A stretch of DNA of 64,000 nt from the NCBI RefSeq assembly GCF_030409635.1, contig NZ_JAUFQF010000001.1:496001-560000 (forward strand), given 5' to 3'. The notes below the pieces were generated by a model. That model saw only the letters and a program-made list of their open reading frames with translations. It was not told the DNA's origin and did no database searches. Shown in pieces: positions 43,517 to 52,783 of this stretch. The translations under genes were made by a program, and so were the position numbers. This stretch comes from Vibrio agarivorans (GTDB lineage: Bacteria; Pseudomonadota; Gammaproteobacteria; Enterobacterales; Vibrionaceae). How positions within the stretch are numbered: the first letter of the stretch is position 1; every line of letters begins with the position of its first letter.

Positions 43517-45170
43517 CCTTGCCTTACTGTCGCAGTTTCAGTTCATTCGTCCATGGTGGTTGTTAGCACTTATTCCGATAGCCATTCTTGTCATGTTGCG
43601 ATTTCGTCAAGAGAATCGACCGGATTGGATTACGATTTTACCAAAACACCTTAGGAAGGCGTTAACCATTGGCGAGCAAGGTTGGAAAAAAATGCTCCCG
43701 CTTAAAGTGCTCGCTGTCTCTATGGTTCTCGCTACCATCATTGCTGCAGGGCCAACATGGCAACGTGAGGCGTCGCCTTTTGGAGAAGATAAAGCCGCAC
43801 TTGTGATGGTGTTGGATGTGAGTCAATCAATGCTAGAAGCGGACGTTTCACCTTCGCGCTTGGAAAGAGCAAAGCATAAAATTCGTGACTTACTTGAACT
43901 AAGAGGAGGTGGTAGAAATGCGTTGGTCGTTTTCGCCGGGTCTGCTCACCTTATGATGCCATTGACGCAAGACAACTCAGTTCTTATTCCGTTTCTTGAA
44001 GCTGTAGACCCGACCGTTATGCCTGAGCAGGGTAAAAACGCCATAAGTGCGTTACCGTTAGTGGATGCGCTACTAGAAAGTGAACAGGGTGGTAGTGTGT
44101 TATTAATAACCGACCAAGTGTCTTCTTCTGTGAGTGATGCATTACAAGCGGAGTGGAAAAGTCGCGAACCACAATTGTTGGTATTGGGTGTGGGTAACTC
44201 TGATGTTGCGTCGATTAACCCGGCTGATCTCGATTCGGTTAAGTCACTTGCTCGCTCGGTAGGGGGGCGTTTTGTAGCGCTTAGTGTCGATGAATCAGAT
44301 GTAACGACACTCAGTCGTTACATTGAACGAAACATGGCGTTAAATGGCGATTCCGCTATGCCATGGAAAGACATGGGCTATTACGCGCTTTATCCATTGG
44401 CATTGTTACTGTTGCTGTGGTTTCGTCGCGGTTGGCTAGTGCAGTGGTTGTGGATTGTTGTGGTAGTGCCATTGGCGACGGTCAGCCCTCCAAGCTTTTC
44501 GCAAGCGGTCGAATCAATCTCCGCGCAAGCTGTGGTGATTGAGCAACGTTCGTATTGGGATAAAGCAAAGCAGTGGTGGCTAGACATATGGCTTACTGCA
44601 GATCAACAAGGGCAGTGGCTGTTCAATCAAAAAGCGTATCTCGATGCGGCCGCGGCTTTTGACGATCCACTGCGCAAAGGCATCGCATTTTACTATGGGA
44701 ATGATTACGCACGTGCTTACTCTGAGTTTGTGCAGTTAGATACACCGTTAGGTGTCATCTATGCAGCTAACGCTCTGGCTAGGCAGCGAGAATATGTCAA
44801 AGCAAGAGAGCGTTTGACGACACTGTTGAAACTGCAAAATTTACCTGACGCGACACGCCAGCAAGCCGAACACAATTTAGCAGTGATCAATGCGATTGTT
44901 GAGGAGGTGAACCGAATGAGTGAAAGCCAAATTGGTACACCTGACGGACCAGAGCAATCAACAGAATTAGCGGACGATCAACCACAAACAGGCGATGGTG
45001 TAGACGAACAGACGACGAGTGATTTTGTTACTGAGCAAACGCTAAATGCTGACGATATTCTCGGCGATATAGCGGTTGCGGATAAATGGCTAAAGGGAGT
45101 TGAAGCAGATCCTAAGCGCTTCTTAAGAGCTAAGTTTCAAATTCAATACAATGAAAAGGAGGCGCAATGA
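43509..45170 (+). CDS. VWA and TPR membrane protein (BatB/BatC fusion-like)
   Basis: A 553-aa protein. ATG 43509 overlaps the batA stop and has GGTGAGG upstream. Two N-terminal transmembrane segments precede a VWA domain with MIDAS DVSQSM at Asp103, then transmembrane helices at about 278-325. The C-terminal part (about 355-480) has TPR-like repeats (YLDAAAAFDDPLRKGIAFYYGNDYARAYSEF), and an acidic tail is rich in Gln, Thr and Asp. Such a combination represents BatB fused to BatC. It is expected to interact with BatA and BatD in the envelope. Confidence 0.88.
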   Translation: MIDLALLSQFQFIRPWWLLALIPIAILVMLRFRQENRPDWITILPKHLRKALTIGEQGWKKMLPLKVLAVSMVLATIIAAGPTWQREASPFGEDKAALVMVLDVSQSMLEADVSPSRLERAKHKIRDLLELRGGGRNALVVFAGSAHLMMPLTQDNSVLIPFLEAVDPTVMPEQGKNAISALPLVDALLESEQGGSVLLITDQVSSSVSDALQAEWKSREPQLLVLGVGNSDVASINPADLDSVKSLARSVGGRFVALSVDESDVTTLSRYIERNMALNGDSAMPWKDMGYYALYPLALLLLLWFRRGWLVQWLWIVVVVPLATVSPPSFSQAVESISAQAVVIEQRSYWDKAKQWWLDIWLTADQQGQWLFNQKAYLDAAAAFDDPLRKGIAFYYGNDYARAYSEFVQLDTPLGVIYAANALARQREYVKARERLTTLLKLQNLPDATRQQAEHNLAVINAIVEEVNRMSESQIGTPDGPEQSTELADDQPQTGDGVDEQTTSDFVTEQTLNADDILGDIAVADKWLKGVEADPKRFLRAKFQIQYNEKEAQ

Positions 45171-46444
45171 TGGCTAATGCTCATGTAAATGCTCAACGCC
45201 TTATACTCATTGTATTGAGCTGTATCTTCTATTTTTCTGTTGGTGGTGTGGCGGCAGAGACAGCCGAACAACTGCTTCAGACAGATAATCTGCGTATTAA
45301 AGCATGGTTAGGTAAGGATGCATCGACACCAACAGATACATTTATGGTTAATCAACAGGCAACGCTGTATATCGAGGTAGGCACAACACGCTGGTTTACT
45401 GCCGGCACTCGTCTCGGTCATCTTGATATAGCAAACGCTATCGTTAAGCAACGTTCCTCAACCGCAACAAACTATACTGAGCAGATAAATGGCGAGACTT
45501 GGTCGATACAGTTATGGGAGATGCAGATCTATCCGCAAGTTGAGGGGGATTACATGGTTCCGTCAATACCTGTACAAGTGTCGGTGTCAGTTGCCTCTCG
45601 TCAATCTGTGACAGATCAAGTCCTGACGCAACCCACCTCTTTTGTTGCAGAAATGCCGAAACCATTACCCAATCAAGCTTGGTTTGTCGGTGAACAGCTA
45701 GCCTATAGTCAAAATTTACTAGACATTAGTCGCGAGCAATTTAAAGTCGGTGACAGCGTCACGCGTGAGGTTAAAATCAGTGCAAATAACACGTTGTCGA
45801 TACTGATCCCCAACTTGCTATCAGAGCAGATTGATGGTGTCAGACTCTATAACAGCCCTGCAACTCGCTCAGATAAGTATGAACGGGGCGAATATACTTC
45901 GAACTATTCCCAGAAACAGACTGCCATTTTACAGACTGGCGGGGAGGTTACTTTTCCTGATATCGAATTTCAGTTCTGGAACACACAAACGAATAGTCTC
46001 GAAACGATCAAAATAGAAGGGCGAACCCTCACCGTTACTCACACGTCATTGTCATTTTTGAAGGCTTACCGGACTGAATTAACGCAATTGATTATCGTGA
46101 TTATCGTGTTGTTTGGTCTCTACACGTCGGTAAAACGACGTTGGATTAAGGGAATAGAGAGTCAACGGTGGGAGCTTGAAAAACGGTTGTTTAAAGGGGA
46201 GTTCAAGCAAGCTCGATTATTACTATATCGACGAGAAAAATCACGATCGGGTGATAACACGATTAGTGACAAACTGGATGCGGACATTAACCAAGCAATT
46301 CAAACGGATAGGGCTGAAGCTAAATACTATCGCCGAGCTTGGAAGGTGTTACGCAAACCTTGGTGTTGGTATCAATTACCTCGCGCGTTGCCACAGCTAG
46401 CGGATAGAAAACGGGAAGCCGACATAGACCGGAAGAGTGAGTAG
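45167..46444 (+). CDS. BatD-like envelope protein
   Basis: A 425-aa protein. The signal peptide (LILIVLSCIFYFSVGGVAA) ends at about residue 30. The mature periplasmic part has immunoglobulin-like beta features (ATLYIEVGTTRW, QFKVGDSVTREVKISANNT, YEQGEYT-like strands). A transmembrane helix at about 302-322 (ELTQLIIVIIVLFGLYTSV) leads to a basic, helical cytoplasmic tail. This is the BatD (oxygen-tolerance, PF13584-like) architecture. ATG 45167 overlaps the preceding stop by 4 nt. It is the last gene of the cytochrome-moxR-bat operon. Confidence 0.82.
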   Translation: MMANAHVNAQRLILIVLSCIFYFSVGGVAAETAEQLLQTDNLRIKAWLGKDASTPTDTFMVNQQATLYIEVGTTRWFTAGTRLGHLDIANAIVKQRSSTATNYTEQINGETWSIQLWEMQIYPQVEGDYMVPSIPVQVSVSVASRQSVTDQVLTQPTSFVAEMPKPLPNQAWFVGEQLAYSQNLLDISREQFKVGDSVTREVKISANNTLSILIPNLLSEQIDGVRLYNSPATRSDKYERGEYTSNYSQKQTAILQTGGEVTFPDIEFQFWNTQTNSLETIKIEGRTLTVTHTSLSFLKAYRTELTQLIIVIIVLFGLYTSVKRRWIKGIESQRWELEKRLFKGEFKQARLLLYRREKSRSGDNTISDKLDADINQAIQTDRAEAKYYRRAWKVLRKPWCWYQLPRALPQLADRKREADIDRKSE

Positions 46445-46449
46445 GTGAT

Positions 46450-46475
46450 AAAAAAGGGCCGCTTAAGCGACCCTT
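46450..46475 (-). terminator. Terminator at the convergence of the bat operon and tkt
   Basis: A near-perfect 22-nt palindrome (46454-46475, one mismatched pair) is followed, on the reverse strand, by a T-run from 46455 leftwards. It mainly serves transketolase and may also slow plus-strand transcription. Confidence 0.78.
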
Positions 46476-46511
46476 CGATTATTGGCTAACTATTTTCTAA
46501 TCTAAAAGTGA

Positions 46512-48518
46512 TTAAGCCAAAAGCTCTTGCGCTGTTTCAACCACGTTTTCTACGGTGAAACCAAACATCTTAAACAGTTCACCCGCCGGCGCTGATTCAC
46601 CAAATGTTGTCATACCGATGATGCGACCGTCAAAACCAACGTACTTGTACCAGAAGTCTGCAATGCCAGCTTCTACGGCGATACGTGCTGTCACGTCAGA
46701 TGGAAGAACAGACTCGCGGTAAGCAGCATCTTGCTTATCAAATGCATCTGTTGATGGCATAGATACTACGCGAACTTTCTTACCTTGCGCTGTTAGTTGA
46801 GCTGCTGCCTCAACAGTGAGCTCAACTTCAGAACCCGTTGCGATAAGGATAAGCTCAGGCTGGCCTTCGCAATCTTTGAGAATGTAAGCACCTTTAGCGA
46901 TATTGGCCAATTGCTCTGCATCACGTTCTTGCTGAGCAAGGTTTTGACGAGAGAAGATCAACGAAGTCGGGCCATCTTTACGTTCAATCGCCAGTTTCCA
47001 AGCCACCGCAGATTCAACTTGGTCACACGGACGCCACGTGCTCATATTCGGCGTTAGGCGCAGTGAAGCAATTTGTTCTACAGGTTGGTGAGTCGGACCA
47101 TCTTCGCCCAAGCCAATTGAATCATGCGTGTAGACTTGAATGTTCTGAACTTTCATCAAAGCGGCCATACGCATTGCGTTACGAGCGTATTCCATGAACA
47201 TGAGGAAGGTTGCACCGTAAGGCACGAAACCACCATGCAGGGCAATACCGTTCATGATCGCTGTCATGCCGAACTCACGTACACCGTAGTGAATGTAGTT
47301 ACCAGCAAAGTCATGCGCTTCTAGAGATTTAGAGCCAGACCAGATAGTTAGGTTTGAAGGCGCTAGGTCAGCAGAGCCACCCATAAACTCAGGTAGCATT
47401 TGACCAAATGCTTCTAATGCATTTTGTGACGCTTTACGTGACGCAATGTTTGCTGGGTTTGCTTGTAGATCTGCAATGATTTGGTTCGCTTTTGCTTCCC
47501 ACTCAGCAGGTAGTTCACCGTTTACGCGGCGCTTAAATTCAGCTGCCAACTCAGGGTACGCTGCTTCATAAGCTGCAAGTTTCTCGTTCCACGCTGCTTC
47601 CTTAGCTGCGCCTGCCTCTTTCGCGTCCCACTCTGCGTAGACTTCTGACGGAATTTCAAAAGGACCGTGCTCCCAACCTAATTGTTTACGTGTTGCTGCA
47701 ATTTCTTCAGCACCCAGTGGCGCACCGTGACAGTCGTGTGAACCAGACTTATTCGGTGAACCGAAACCAATGATGGTTTTGGTACAGATAAGCGTAGGGC
47801 GAGGGTCTGCTTTTGCCGCAATGATAGCCGCATTGATCGCTTCAGAATCGTGACCATCGACTGCTGGAATAACATGCCATCCGTAAGCTTCGAAGCGTTT
47901 AGGTGTATCGTCAGAGAACCAACCTTCTACTTCACCATCGATTGAGATGCCGTTGTCATCCCAAAACGCGATTAGCTTACCAAGACCAAGTGTACCCGCA
48001 AGTGAACACGCTTCGTGTGAGATGCCTTCCATCAGACAGCCGTCACCCATAAACGCATAAGTAAAGTGGTCAACAATATCGTGACCTTCTTTATTGAACT
48101 GAGCCGCCATCGCTTTTTCAGCTAAAGCCATACCCACTGCGTTAGTGATCCCCTGGCCTAGAGGGCCTGTTGTGGTTTCAATACCAGGCGCGTAACCATA
48201 TTCTGGGTGGCCCGGTGTTTTAGAGTGAAGCTGACGGAAGTTCTTTAGGTCGCCAATTGACAGTTCATACCCCGCAAGGTGAAGCAGAGAATAGATCAGC
48301 ATTGAACCATGGCCATTGGATAGTACGAAGCGGTCACGATCAGCCCATTCTGGATTTGACGGGTTGTGATTTAGGTGTGAGCGCCAAAGTACTTCAGCGA
48401 TATCCGCCATGCCCATTGGTGCACCAGGGTGACCAGAGTTTGCTTGTTGTACACCGTCCATGCTTAGAGCACGAATTGCATTAGCGAGTGTTTTTCTAGA
48501 TAGAGAAGAACGATTCAT
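46512..48518 (-). CDS. tkt: Transketolase
   Basis: A 668-aa thiamine-diphosphate enzyme of the non-oxidative pentose phosphate pathway, transferring two-carbon ketol units between sugar phosphates. The TPP motif [18 protein letters not shown] with [11 protein letters not shown] is at about 155-200. The N-terminal [24 protein letters not shown] and the central [20 protein letters not shown] are diagnostic. The length equals E. coli TktA (663) within a few residues. It lies 79 nt downstream of talB on the same strand, with a hairpin terminator between. In V. cholerae a similar tal-tkt pair is on chromosome II (recalled, unverified). Confidence 0.95.
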   Translation of the reverse strand: MNRSSLSRKTLANAIRALSMDGVQQANSGHPGAPMGMADIAEVLWRSHLNHNPSNPEWADRDRFVLSNGHGSMLIYSLLHLAGYELSIGDLKNFRQLHSKTPGHPEYGYAPGIETTTGPLGQGITNAVGMALAEKAMAAQFNKEGHDIVDHFTYAFMGDGCLMEGISHEACSLAGTLGLGKLIAFWDDNGISIDGEVEGWFSDDTPKRFEAYGWHVIPAVDGHDSEAINAAIIAAKADPRPTLICTKTIIGFGSPNKSGSHDCHGAPLGAEEIAATRKQLGWEHGPFEIPSEVYAEWDAKEAGAAKEAAWNEKLAAYEAAYPELAAEFKRRVNGELPAEWEAKANQIIADLQANPANIASRKASQNALEAFGQMLPEFMGGSADLAPSNLTIWSGSKSLEAHDFAGNYIHYGVREFGMTAIMNGIALHGGFVPYGATFLMFMEYARNAMRMAALMKVQNIQVYTHDSIGLGEDGPTHQPVEQIASLRLTPNMSTWRPCDQVESAVAWKLAIERKDGPTSLIFSRQNLAQQERDAEQLANIAKGAYILKDCEGQPELILIATGSEVELTVEAAAQLTAQGKKVRVVSMPSTDAFDKQDAAYRESVLPSDVTARIAVEAGIADFWYKYVGFDGRIIGMTTFGESAPAGELFKMFGFTVENVVETAQELLA

Positions 48519-48556
48519 AGTAGTTACCGAATATGAATAAAGTGATTTAGTAGATA

Positions 48557-48581
48557 GAAAAAAGGGAACGCAAACGTTCCC
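48557..48581 (-). terminator. Terminator-like hairpin between talB and tkt
   Basis: On the reverse strand, GGGAACG-TTTG-CGTTCCC (48581 to 48564) is a perfect 7-bp stem with a 4-nt loop, followed by a T-run of about seven (48563-48557). It lies inside the presumed tal-tkt operon and could lower tkt expression relative to tal. Confidence 0.75.
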
Positions 48582-48597
48582 CTAAAATATTGAGCGA

Positions 48598-49548
48598 TTA
48601 TAGTTTCGCTTCGATCATGCTTTCTAGTTTGCCTTGGTCAACGGCGAAGTTGCGAATACCTTCTGCAAGTTTCTCAACCGCCATTGCGTCTTGGTTATGC
48701 TCCCATAGGAACTCTGCATGAGACATAGCAGCAGGGCGAGCTTTAGTGCCTTTAGAGTCAACAAGCTTCTCAACAACTTCACCCTCAGCGGCTTCAAGTT
48801 CTGCAAGTAGAGCAGGAGCAATAGTTAGGCGGTCACAACCTGCAAGCTCAAGGATCTCGCCGATATTACGGAAGCTAGCACCCATCACTACGGTGTTGTA
48901 GCCGAACTCTTTGTAGTAGTTGTAGATTGAAGTTACAGACAGAACGCCTGGGTCTTCTTGCGCTTCAAAGTCGCGACCTTCTTTAGCTTTGTACCAATCC
49001 ATGATTCGGCCAACGAAAGGAGAGATAAGGAATACACCCGCTTCAGCACAAGCACGAGCTTGAGCAAATGAGAACAGTAGCGTTAAGTTACAGTTGATGC
49101 CTTCTTTTTCGAGGATCTCTGCAGCGCGGATACCTTCCCATGTAGAAGCCAACTTAATTAGGATGCGGTCATTAGTGATACCCGCATCATTGTACATTTT
49201 CACAAGTTGACGAGCTTTAGCTACACTGCCTTCAGTGTCGTAAGAAAGACGTGCGTCGACCTCAGTTGAAATACGACCAGGAATGGTTTTAAGAATCTCT
49301 TTACCAATGTTCACCGCCAGCATGTCACAGGTGTCTTGAACTTGCTGTGCTTTGTCACTGCTTTGTGTTTTAGCGTAATCAATAGCCGCATCAATCAGTG
49401 GAGCATACTCTTCAATTTGAGCCGCTTTCAATATTAGTGAAGGGTTAGTCGTCGCATCTTCTGGTTGGTATTTTTTGATTGCATCAATTTCACCAGTATC
49501 AGCTACAACTGTGGTCAGTTTACGAAGTTGCTCTAGCTTATTACTCAT
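48598..49548 (-). CDS. tal: Transaldolase
   Basis: A 316-aa class I aldolase-fold enzyme that exchanges a dihydroxyacetone unit between sedoheptulose-7-phosphate and glyceraldehyde-3-phosphate. The start at 49548 ([19 protein letters not shown]) matches TalB proteins of 317 aa; eight further residues are open upstream. The Schiff-base lysine is Lys132 ([11 protein letters not shown]), the same position as E. coli Tal[15 protein letters not shown] and [12 protein letters not shown] are conserved. AGGA precedes the ATG by 8 nt. It is divergent from the SorC-type regulator, which may control it. Confidence 0.95.
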   Translation of the reverse strand: MSNKLEQLRKLTTVVADTGEIDAIKKYQPEDATTNPSLILKAAQIEEYAPLIDAAIDYAKTQSSDKAQQVQDTCDMLAVNIGKEILKTIPGRISTEVDARLSYDTEGSVAKARQLVKMYNDAGITNDRILIKLASTWEGIRAAEILEKEGINCNLTLLFSFAQARACAEAGVFLISPFVGRIMDWYKAKEGRDFEAQEDPGVLSVTSIYNYYKEFGYNTVVMGASFRNIGEILELAGCDRLTIAPALLAELEAAEGEVVEKLVDSKGTKARPAAMSHAEFLWEHNQDAMAVEKLAEGIRNFAVDQGKLESMIEAKL

Positions 49549-49998
49549 TGTAGTCATCCTATCTCTCTGCAACGAAGCGGTCGCGGGCTTAATTAATTGT
49601 TGCTGTTCGACTTTTGCCCAACAGCGAAAATGTCTGTTTTGTCCGTTTACTCACTGCCATTGAACATTTGCTCTCGCCTTGAGTAATTGATAAATCCATA
49701 TTTATATTAACCAAAATTATTGTCAACGCTTGATTAGCAAAACCGAGCGTTTTTGACCATTAAACGAAAAAAAATAACTCAGGTAGCCAATATATAGTAA
49801 TTTCTATGATATTTAGTAACCAGACAGGGTAAAAAGTGAATGCAAAAATGCGTGAACATTTGTAATAATAGTGCGCAAATATCACGGTAAGGGCGTTTTG
49901 TTACACATGCTTAGTCAATGAGCGTTTGTCATACAAGTCGCTTTATTGTTGAACTTCAAGGTTTTAATTAGCAAGGTTTCAGTTTAATAGGAATGTCG
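49549..49998. other. Long divergent control region between tal and the SorC-family gene
   Basis: About 450 nt with no credible gene; a 62-codon frame at 49475-49663 runs antisense to tal. The centre (about 49690-49810) is very AT-rich, as expected for promoters in both directions. No terminator, riboswitch or exact palindrome stands out. It is the natural place for SorC-type operators. Confidence 0.5.
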
Positions 49999-50967
49999 AT
50001 GTCGATACCTGAACAGAGTAATACCGATCTTCTTACCGAGGTAGCCGTCGCTTACTACCAAGACGGAGCGACTCAGGAAGAGATCTCGAAAAAATTTGCC
50101 GTATCGCGTGCCAAAGTCGGACGGATGCTAAAGATGGCGAGGGACGAGGGGATTGTCGAGATAACGGTGAAATACCACCCGGTGTTTAGTGCCAAGATTG
50201 AGCAAAGGCTGATCGAAAGGTTTGGCATTAAGCGAGCACTGATCGCGTTGGATCAACCCTCAGAGGACAAGCAACGAGATTTAGTTGCAGGTCTTGTGTC
50301 GAGTTATCTAGATGCAACGTTGAAGAATGGCATGGTGGTTACCGTTGGACAAGGGCGTAACGTTTCTTCTATTGCACATCATATTGGTGTGAATACACAA
50401 AAAGATTGCAAGTTCGTTTGTGGCATTGGCGGAATCCACCCAAAAGGGGGGATGTTCAATGCAGACCATATCTGCCGACAGTTCGCCAAGAAATATGGCG
50501 GCAGTTCAGAGACGCTTTACGCGCCGGCTTATGCAGAGAACAAAGAGCAGAAGAACGCATTTTTGCAGAACTCCACCATTAAGCAAACGTTAGATATTGC
50601 ACGCAAAGCAGACGTAGCGTTAGTCGGTGTTGGTGATATGAGTGAGAATAGCTACATGGTAGACCTCGGTTGGTTTACGCCAGAAGAAGTGGTGCAATCG
50701 CGTTTACATCAGGGGGTAGTTGGGGATTTTGCAGGTTATGACTTTTTCACTATCGACGGTCAAATAGCCGACACAGTGATGAATGATCGCGTGATAGGGC
50801 TTGGAATCGAAGAATACACACCAATTTCCGAGGTCATTGCGATCGCAGCTGAAAATAGCAAACCTCTCGCAATGCTTGGTGCATTAAGAACTGGCGCTAT
50901 TGATGTGATAGCCACAAGTGTGAGTAACGCACTGACGGTATTAAATCTTGATGAGCAGATGAAGTAA
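49999..50967 (+). CDS. SorC/DeoR-family sugar-binding transcriptional regulator
   Basis: A 322-aa regulator. ATG 49999 has AGGA at a 6-nt spacing; the ATG at 49993 directly abuts the same AGGA and is unlikely. The N-terminal HTH is at about 10-55 (LLTEVAVAYYQDGATQEEISKKFAVSRAKVGRMLKMARDEGIV). The rest is the SorC sugar-phosphate binding domain (GMVVTVGQGRNVSSIAHHIG, FVCGIGGIHPKGG, TVMNDRVIGLGIEEY). Such proteins sense phosphorylated sugars. The divergent tal-tkt genes are the obvious target. The gene's TAA overlaps the first base of a 12-bp tandem array. Confidence 0.9.
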   Translation: MSIPEQSNTDLLTEVAVAYYQDGATQEEISKKFAVSRAKVGRMLKMARDEGIVEITVKYHPVFSAKIEQRLIERFGIKRALIALDQPSEDKQRDLVAGLVSSYLDATLKNGMVVTVGQGRNVSSIAHHIGVNTQKDCKFVCGIGGIHPKGGMFNADHICRQFAKKYGGSSETLYAPAYAENKEQKNAFLQNSTIKQTLDIARKADVALVGVGDMSENSYMVDLGWFTPEEVVQSRLHQGVVGDFAGYDFFTIDGQIADTVMNDRVIGLGIEEYTPISEVIAIAAENSKPLAMLGALRTGAIDVIATSVSNALTVLNLDEQMK

Positions 50968-51014
50968 ACGTGTTCACGAACGTGTTCACGAACGTGTTCA
51001 CGAACGTGTTCACA
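50967..51014. repeat. Four tandem 12-bp repeats, each a small palindrome, at the end of the SorC gene
   Basis: AACGTGTTCACG repeats at 50967-50978, 50979-50990 and 50991-51002, with a fourth, nearly complete copy at 51003-51014 (last base A, not G). Each unit contains CGTG-TT-CACG, an inverted repeat. The array starts on the last base of the SorC stop codon. It has no spacers, so it is not CRISPR. It could be a variable-number repeat, a protein-binding array, or a set of alternative RNA hairpins. Confidence 0.92.
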
Positions 51015-51160
51015 GTCGTGTACATGCTTTAATTGTTGCTAATGAGCTACTTAGTCATGGTGTGCATATATTGCACTGCAAACGAAAAGATACATATTTC
51101 AGTGGACAGGCAGCTCTACATCATTATAAAGGACGCTAATTACCAATTTAGGGTTTACCT

Positions 51161-51760
51161 ATGAACAAAGCCTTTGTTATCCGTGCTCGAGCGGCTTCGA
51201 CTGACCATCAAACTTTCCTAGAGGGTGTAGGCGCAGATGCCCACTCCGAGATTCTCGCTCATGTATTGATGAATTCAGTATTTACCGCTCAATCTCATCG
51301 CGATGATGTCACAGTGTATCTGGTTTTAGAAAGCACGTCAGACTTCTCAAGAACATTGTGTTTTCACTCCTCTCAACTGCGTAATATTGGCGGCTTTCAT
51401 GAGTCAGCTTTGATATCGATGATTGTTGAAGCACTGAAAGCTTCTATCGGCATGAAAAAAGAAGAGTCACGTAATGTGATGGAAGGCTTAAGTGTCGAAA
51501 CCATCAGCTTTGAAAAACTGGTGCAGCGCCTAGCAGAAGATTACACGCTTTACTTACTCGATAAAAAAGGGACCGACATTCGTGATGAACCATTTGAAGG
51601 TGACCCTTGCTTCATTTTAACTGACCACATACCGATGCCAAAGAAAAGCTGGAATAGCCTGAAGCGTTTAGGTGCTCAAAAGGTCAGCCTTGGACCGCAA
51701 ATGCTATTCGCTTCTCAATGTATTGTGCTGATACATAATGAATTTGATCGACGCGGGTAG
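51161..51760 (+). CDS. trmY: TrmY-like tRNA (pseudouridine-N1)-methyltransferase
   Basis: A 199-aa SPOUT methyltransferase of the DUF358/TrmY family. The N-terminal MNKAFVIRARAASTDHQTFL, the middle VYLVLESTSDFSRTLCFHSSQLRNIGGFHESAL and the C-terminal trefoil-knot segment RLGAQKVSLGPQMLFASQCIVLIHNEFDR are typical. In archaea TrmY makes N1-methylpseudouridine at tRNA position 54. Gammaproteobacterial homologues exist (UPF0217 entries), but their RNA target is, to my knowledge, not settled because bacteria normally carry m5U54. The start ATG 51161 has only a weak ribosome binding site (AGGG about 8 nt upstream). The gene is monocistronic, after the SorC gene. Confidence 0.85.
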   Translation: MNKAFVIRARAASTDHQTFLEGVGADAHSEILAHVLMNSVFTAQSHRDDVTVYLVLESTSDFSRTLCFHSSQLRNIGGFHESALISMIVEALKASIGMKKEESRNVMEGLSVETISFEKLVQRLAEDYTLYLLDKKGTDIRDEPFEGDPCFILTDHIPMPKKSWNSLKRLGAQKVSLGPQMLFASQCIVLIHNEFDRRG

Positions 51761-51858
51761 TTATTCCTTTACAGTAGAAGGCGCTGTATGCCACTTCTGT
51801 AGATAAATATCACCCTGGCGGTAAGCAAGTAGACATTTGACTGCCACCAACTGCATAT

Positions 51859-51908
51859 CCTAATTTTCGCTCAAATTAGGAACAGGAGCCACCTATGTGT
51901 GGCTCTGT
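51859..51908. terminator. Two adjacent hairpins between trmY and sseA
   Basis: CCTAATTT (51859-51866) pairs with AAATTAGG (51873-51880). ACAGGAGCCAC (51882-51892) pairs with GTGGCTCTGT (51899-51908) with one bulged G. They lie at the 3' ends of two convergent genes. Neither has a clear T-run, so termination is likely but unproven. Confidence 0.5.
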
Positions 51909-51916
51909 CTACTTTT

Positions 51917-52759
51917 CTATTTTGTTGGAGTGGCAATCGGCCTGTGATGTTCTTGCCCCCATTCCGTCCATGAACCATCATAAACAGACAGGTTTTTATA
52001 ACCGCAAATCTCGGCAGCAACCGCAACAATGCATGCGGTGACGCCAGAACCACACGAGAATAGATAGCGCGCTTTGTCGCACTCAAGAGCCGTTTCAAGA
52101 ATTGCCTGAAGCTCATTTTGTGGCTTGAGTTTGTGACTATCCATGAGCGTTGCAAACGGCAAACAGAGTGAATTCGGAATATGTCCGCTGCGCACACCTT
52201 CTCGAGGTTCAGGAGTCTGCGCCATAAATCTAGCAAGGCCGCGTGCATCGACTGTCTGGCTTGAGCTATTGTTAATCTCGTTTTCAACGGTATCCGCATC
52301 AACAAAGTAGTGTGGAATTAAGCGACCCGTAAAGTTGTCCGATTTCGCCATATTACGATAATACTGAACAACAGGATAACCCGCACGTTTCCATTCGGTT
52401 AGGCCACCATCCAATATAAAGACCTTCTCATGTCCCATTGCTTTAAACATCCAATACGCGCGAGGAGAAGCAAAGGTACCGGAGTTGTCGTAAACCACAA
52501 TAATCGAGTCATTGTCTAAGCCTAGTGCCTGTGCTTGCTCATTGAATCTCTGCTCAGATGGCATCATATGCGGTAATGAAGACTCAACATCACAAAACAC
52601 TGTGTCGTAGTCGAACCTTAAGCTGCCGGGAATCACATTGGTTTTGTCTTTTTCAGTTTCCGCTGGAATCTGAAAATCGATACTGCTATCAAGAACGACC
52701 ACATCAGGATTATCTAGATTGTCATAAAGCCATTTTGTACAAACGAGTGGGAATGTCAT
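51917..52759 (-). CDS. sseA: 3-mercaptopyruvate sulfurtransferase (rhodanese family)
   Basis: A 280-aa protein with two rhodanese domains. The second carries the active-site loop CGSGVTA with Cys236, the motif that distinguishes 3-mercaptopyruvate sulfurtransferases from thiosulfate rhodaneses (CRKGVT-type). Other family segments are VVLDSSIDFQIPAE, GHIPNSLCLPF and YDGSWTEWG at the end. It moves sulfur from mercaptopyruvate to thiol acceptors or cyanide in the cytosol. It lies downstream of moeA, moeB and an unknown membrane protein on the same strand, so a link to sulfuration of molybdopterin is possible but not shown. Confidence 0.93.
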   Translation of the reverse strand: MTFPLVCTKWLYDNLDNPDVVVLDSSIDFQIPAETEKDKTNVIPGSLRFDYDTVFCDVESSLPHMMPSEQRFNEQAQALGLDNDSIIVVYDNSGTFASPRAYWMFKAMGHEKVFILDGGLTEWKRAGYPVVQYYRNMAKSDNFTGRLIPHYFVDADTVENEINNSSSQTVDARGLARFMAQTPEPREGVRSGHIPNSLCLPFATLMDSHKLKPQNELQAILETALECDKARYLFSCGSGVTACIVAVAAEICGYKNLSVYDGSWTEWGQEHHRPIATPTK

Positions 52760-52783
52760 AGCACCTTCCTTGAGCGTTAAGAA

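Noticed and set aside
42473..45170. VWA proteins of the bat operon as a phage-defence ATPase/VWA system
   Set aside because: Order and domains fit the common MoxR-DUF58-BatA-BatB-BatD envelope operon; no nuclease, protease effector or other defence gene is present.
50967..51014. Tandem repeats considered as a CRISPR remnant
   Set aside because: Units of 12 bp are directly joined, with no spacers and no cas genes nearby.
51871..52305. 144-codon reverse-strand frame overlapping sseA
   Set aside because: Lies in another frame of the well-supported sseA gene and has the Arg/Leu/Ser bias of a shadow frame.
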